Assembly (NCBI GenBank): GCA_950097015.1
Contig: CATNEN010000039.1
Coordinates: forward strand, 6,402,501 to 6,466,500
DNA from: Macrostomum hystrix
Taxonomy: Eukaryota > Platyhelminthes > Macrostomidae
Reading direction: 5' to 3'
DNA length: 64,000 nt
A program made the position numbers and the translations under genes. The number at the start of each line of letters is the position of its first letter. Positions within the stretch are counted from its first letter, which is position 1. The notes under the pieces were generated by a model. The model did no database searches, was not told the DNA's origin, and saw only the letters and a list, made by a program, of their open reading frames with translations. This document shows, piece by piece, positions 62,513 to 64,000 of this stretch.

Positions 62513-63540
62513 AAAGTGCAAAAGTTTTCCCAGCATGAGTCGAAAATCGAGTGCCTGGATCAGAATTCTGCCAGTAGTCCAAATGCCAAAAACCTCTCCC
62601 GAACAGTGTTATCACACAAAACAATCAGCTTCATTAGCAAATGTGAAAGAGACTGGTATTAGTTAATCAGCCAATCAAGGATGCCAATAGAACTGGGAAT
62701 AAGTTAAGTCTGGCAGGTTCATATGTAGTCGGCCCAGCGTCAACAACACAAACTAATGCAGACCTGCAGGGCTTGTAAGTTTATTTTGAATTCCGCCAAC
62801 GCATTCTATGCCAGTCAGGCATAGCTTGCCGTCTCTAACCCACCCCACTCCACCTGGCTGCGGTGTAAGCTGCCCTCACTTCACAGACTAGTTAGCCAGT
62901 ACTCTAGACCGCCTGTCCACTGGGCTTATGGTTGGAGCTGTGAGTGAATGAGCAGTTAGATAATATTATCAGGACTGTTTAACCCTGTACGGGTCACAAT
63001 CTACCCCGCAGAAGAAGCCCTTATTTAGTAGCTTATAATACATTCCTTATCTATATGCGTATTCGTCAAAGTATTGTCAAAACACACACAGCTAATTTTT
63101 AATATAGATTTCAGAATGCCAAAAAAAGTGCCAAAGGCAAAAACTATCCAGATCCTATATGTTTCTCCTTGATATGCCGGCAAGACTTCCTCCGATAGCA
63201 TGGGATTGCCAATTCCTCTCTCCCAGTCTATAACGATACAGGAGAGAAAAATTAATTGATATTGGCGGCACTCCACCTATGCCTAAATTCAGCTTTCCAC
63301 GCGTCATCAGCTGCTAAATAATCTCCTTCGCTTCGCTTCATTATATGGGCCCCGTGTTGGGAGGGGGTCGGAGAATAGAGGCCACATTCCAATTCTTTGG
63401 CCAGGCCATACATTTTCAGTTATAGGTATAGGATTAGTACACAAAATAATTCTAAGCTAGCTAGTCAATAAAGTAGATTTGCCCCACACAGCTTCTGCCT
63501 ACACTGGAATGCTACTGCTTTGTGGAAACAGCTGCAAGAT
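62513..63540. other. Unassigned stretch between two minisatellites
   Basis: Some GC-richer sequence at 62760-62950, but I cannot assemble an exon with confidence. Confidence 0.35.
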
Positions 63541-64000
63541 GGGCTGATTGTATACATTGATTGGGATGTGGGCTGATTGTACACTGATTGGGATGTGGGC
63601 TGATTGTACACTGATTGGGATGTGGGATGATTGTACATTGATTGGGATGTGGGATGATTGTACACTGATTGGGATGTGGGCTGATTGTACACTGATTGGG
63701 ATGTGGGCTGATTGTACACTGATTGGGATGTGGGCTGATTGTATACATTGATTGGGATGTGGGATGATTGTACACTGATTGGGATGTGGGCTGATTGTAC
63801 ATTGATTGGGATGTGGGCTGATTGTACACTGATTGGGATGTGGGCTGATTGTACACTGATTGGGATGTGGGATGATTGTACATTGATTGGGATGTGGAAT
63901 GATTGTACACTGATTGGGATGTGGGATGATTGTACATTGATTGGGATGTGGGCTGATTGTACACTGATTGGGATGTGGGCTGATTGTACACTGATTGGGA
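63541..64000. repeat. Minisatellite, 27-bp unit, about 17 copies, runs off the window
   Basis: Units TGATTGGGATGTGGGCTGAT plus TGTACAC; a few 29-bp variants contain TATACATT. Continues beyond the right edge. Confidence 0.95.

Noticed and set aside
61565-62536. 323-aa frame with YRILFLRSTES repeats
   Set aside because: 23-bp minisatellite translated with a 69-bp cycle; no flanking exon signals.

Overview
This is a nuclear genome window from an animal. Every confident gene is split by GT-AG introns whose phases join exactly, and the genes are metazoan orthologues: a bile-salt/steroid transporter alpha subunit (SLC51A), RAD51C, PUM3, DDHD2, HSPA4/HSP110, the phosphorylase kinase catalytic gamma subunit, a FAM92/CIBAR BAR protein, V-ATPase subunit c and a thyroglobulin-1/SEA membrane protein. 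Exons are GC-richer than introns and contain CAG/polyglutamine runs. Introns and intergenic DNA are AT-rich and loaded with minisatellites, tRNA-derived SINEs and short TIR elements. A lophotrochozoan, possibly a free-living flatworm, would fit, but that is a guess from general character and not a proven assignment.

Layout, left to right (nine main genes on the minus strand, head to tail): SLC51A-like (12-3058, 3' end off the window); RAD51C (3643-8407 plus an unfound short first exon); a small plus-strand single-pass membrane protein (9686-17041) whose second intron appears to contain all of PUM3 (12027-16544, complete, 768 aa); a 3.87-kb tandem duplication (15757-19623 and 19630-23497) carrying the PUM3 5' end, the small-gene last exon and the DDHD2 last exon; DDHD2 (22540-27605, 763 aa); a Merlin-like transposon remnant; HSPA4-like (31232-36152, 712 aa) with a four-module heat-shock element upstream; PHKG (39199-42345, 400 aa); FAM92/CIBAR (44208-46675, 225 aa) with a hAT-type MITE beside a splice donor; ATP6V0C (48374-52278, 152 aa); a decayed LINE; and the Tg1-SEA membrane protein (56354-61116, 5' partial). 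Two further minisatellites close the window.

The genes are housekeeping genes from unrelated pathways and do not form a functional cluster. The notable system is the DNA around them. Most introns, and two 3' UTRs, hold their own private minisatellite (units of about 13-50 bp). Several arrays are built from the splice site itself: PUM3 intron 1 is 18 tandem copies of exon end + donor + intron start; SLC51A intron 2 repeats its donor; HSPA4 intron 3 starts at its donor and repeats an acceptor-like end; HSPA4 intron 4 repeats its acceptor. The large open reading frames that run through these arrays are artefacts of stop-free repeat units. The segmental duplication also creates a chimeric transcription unit in which the PUM3 promoter and N-terminus run into DDHD2 splice signals.
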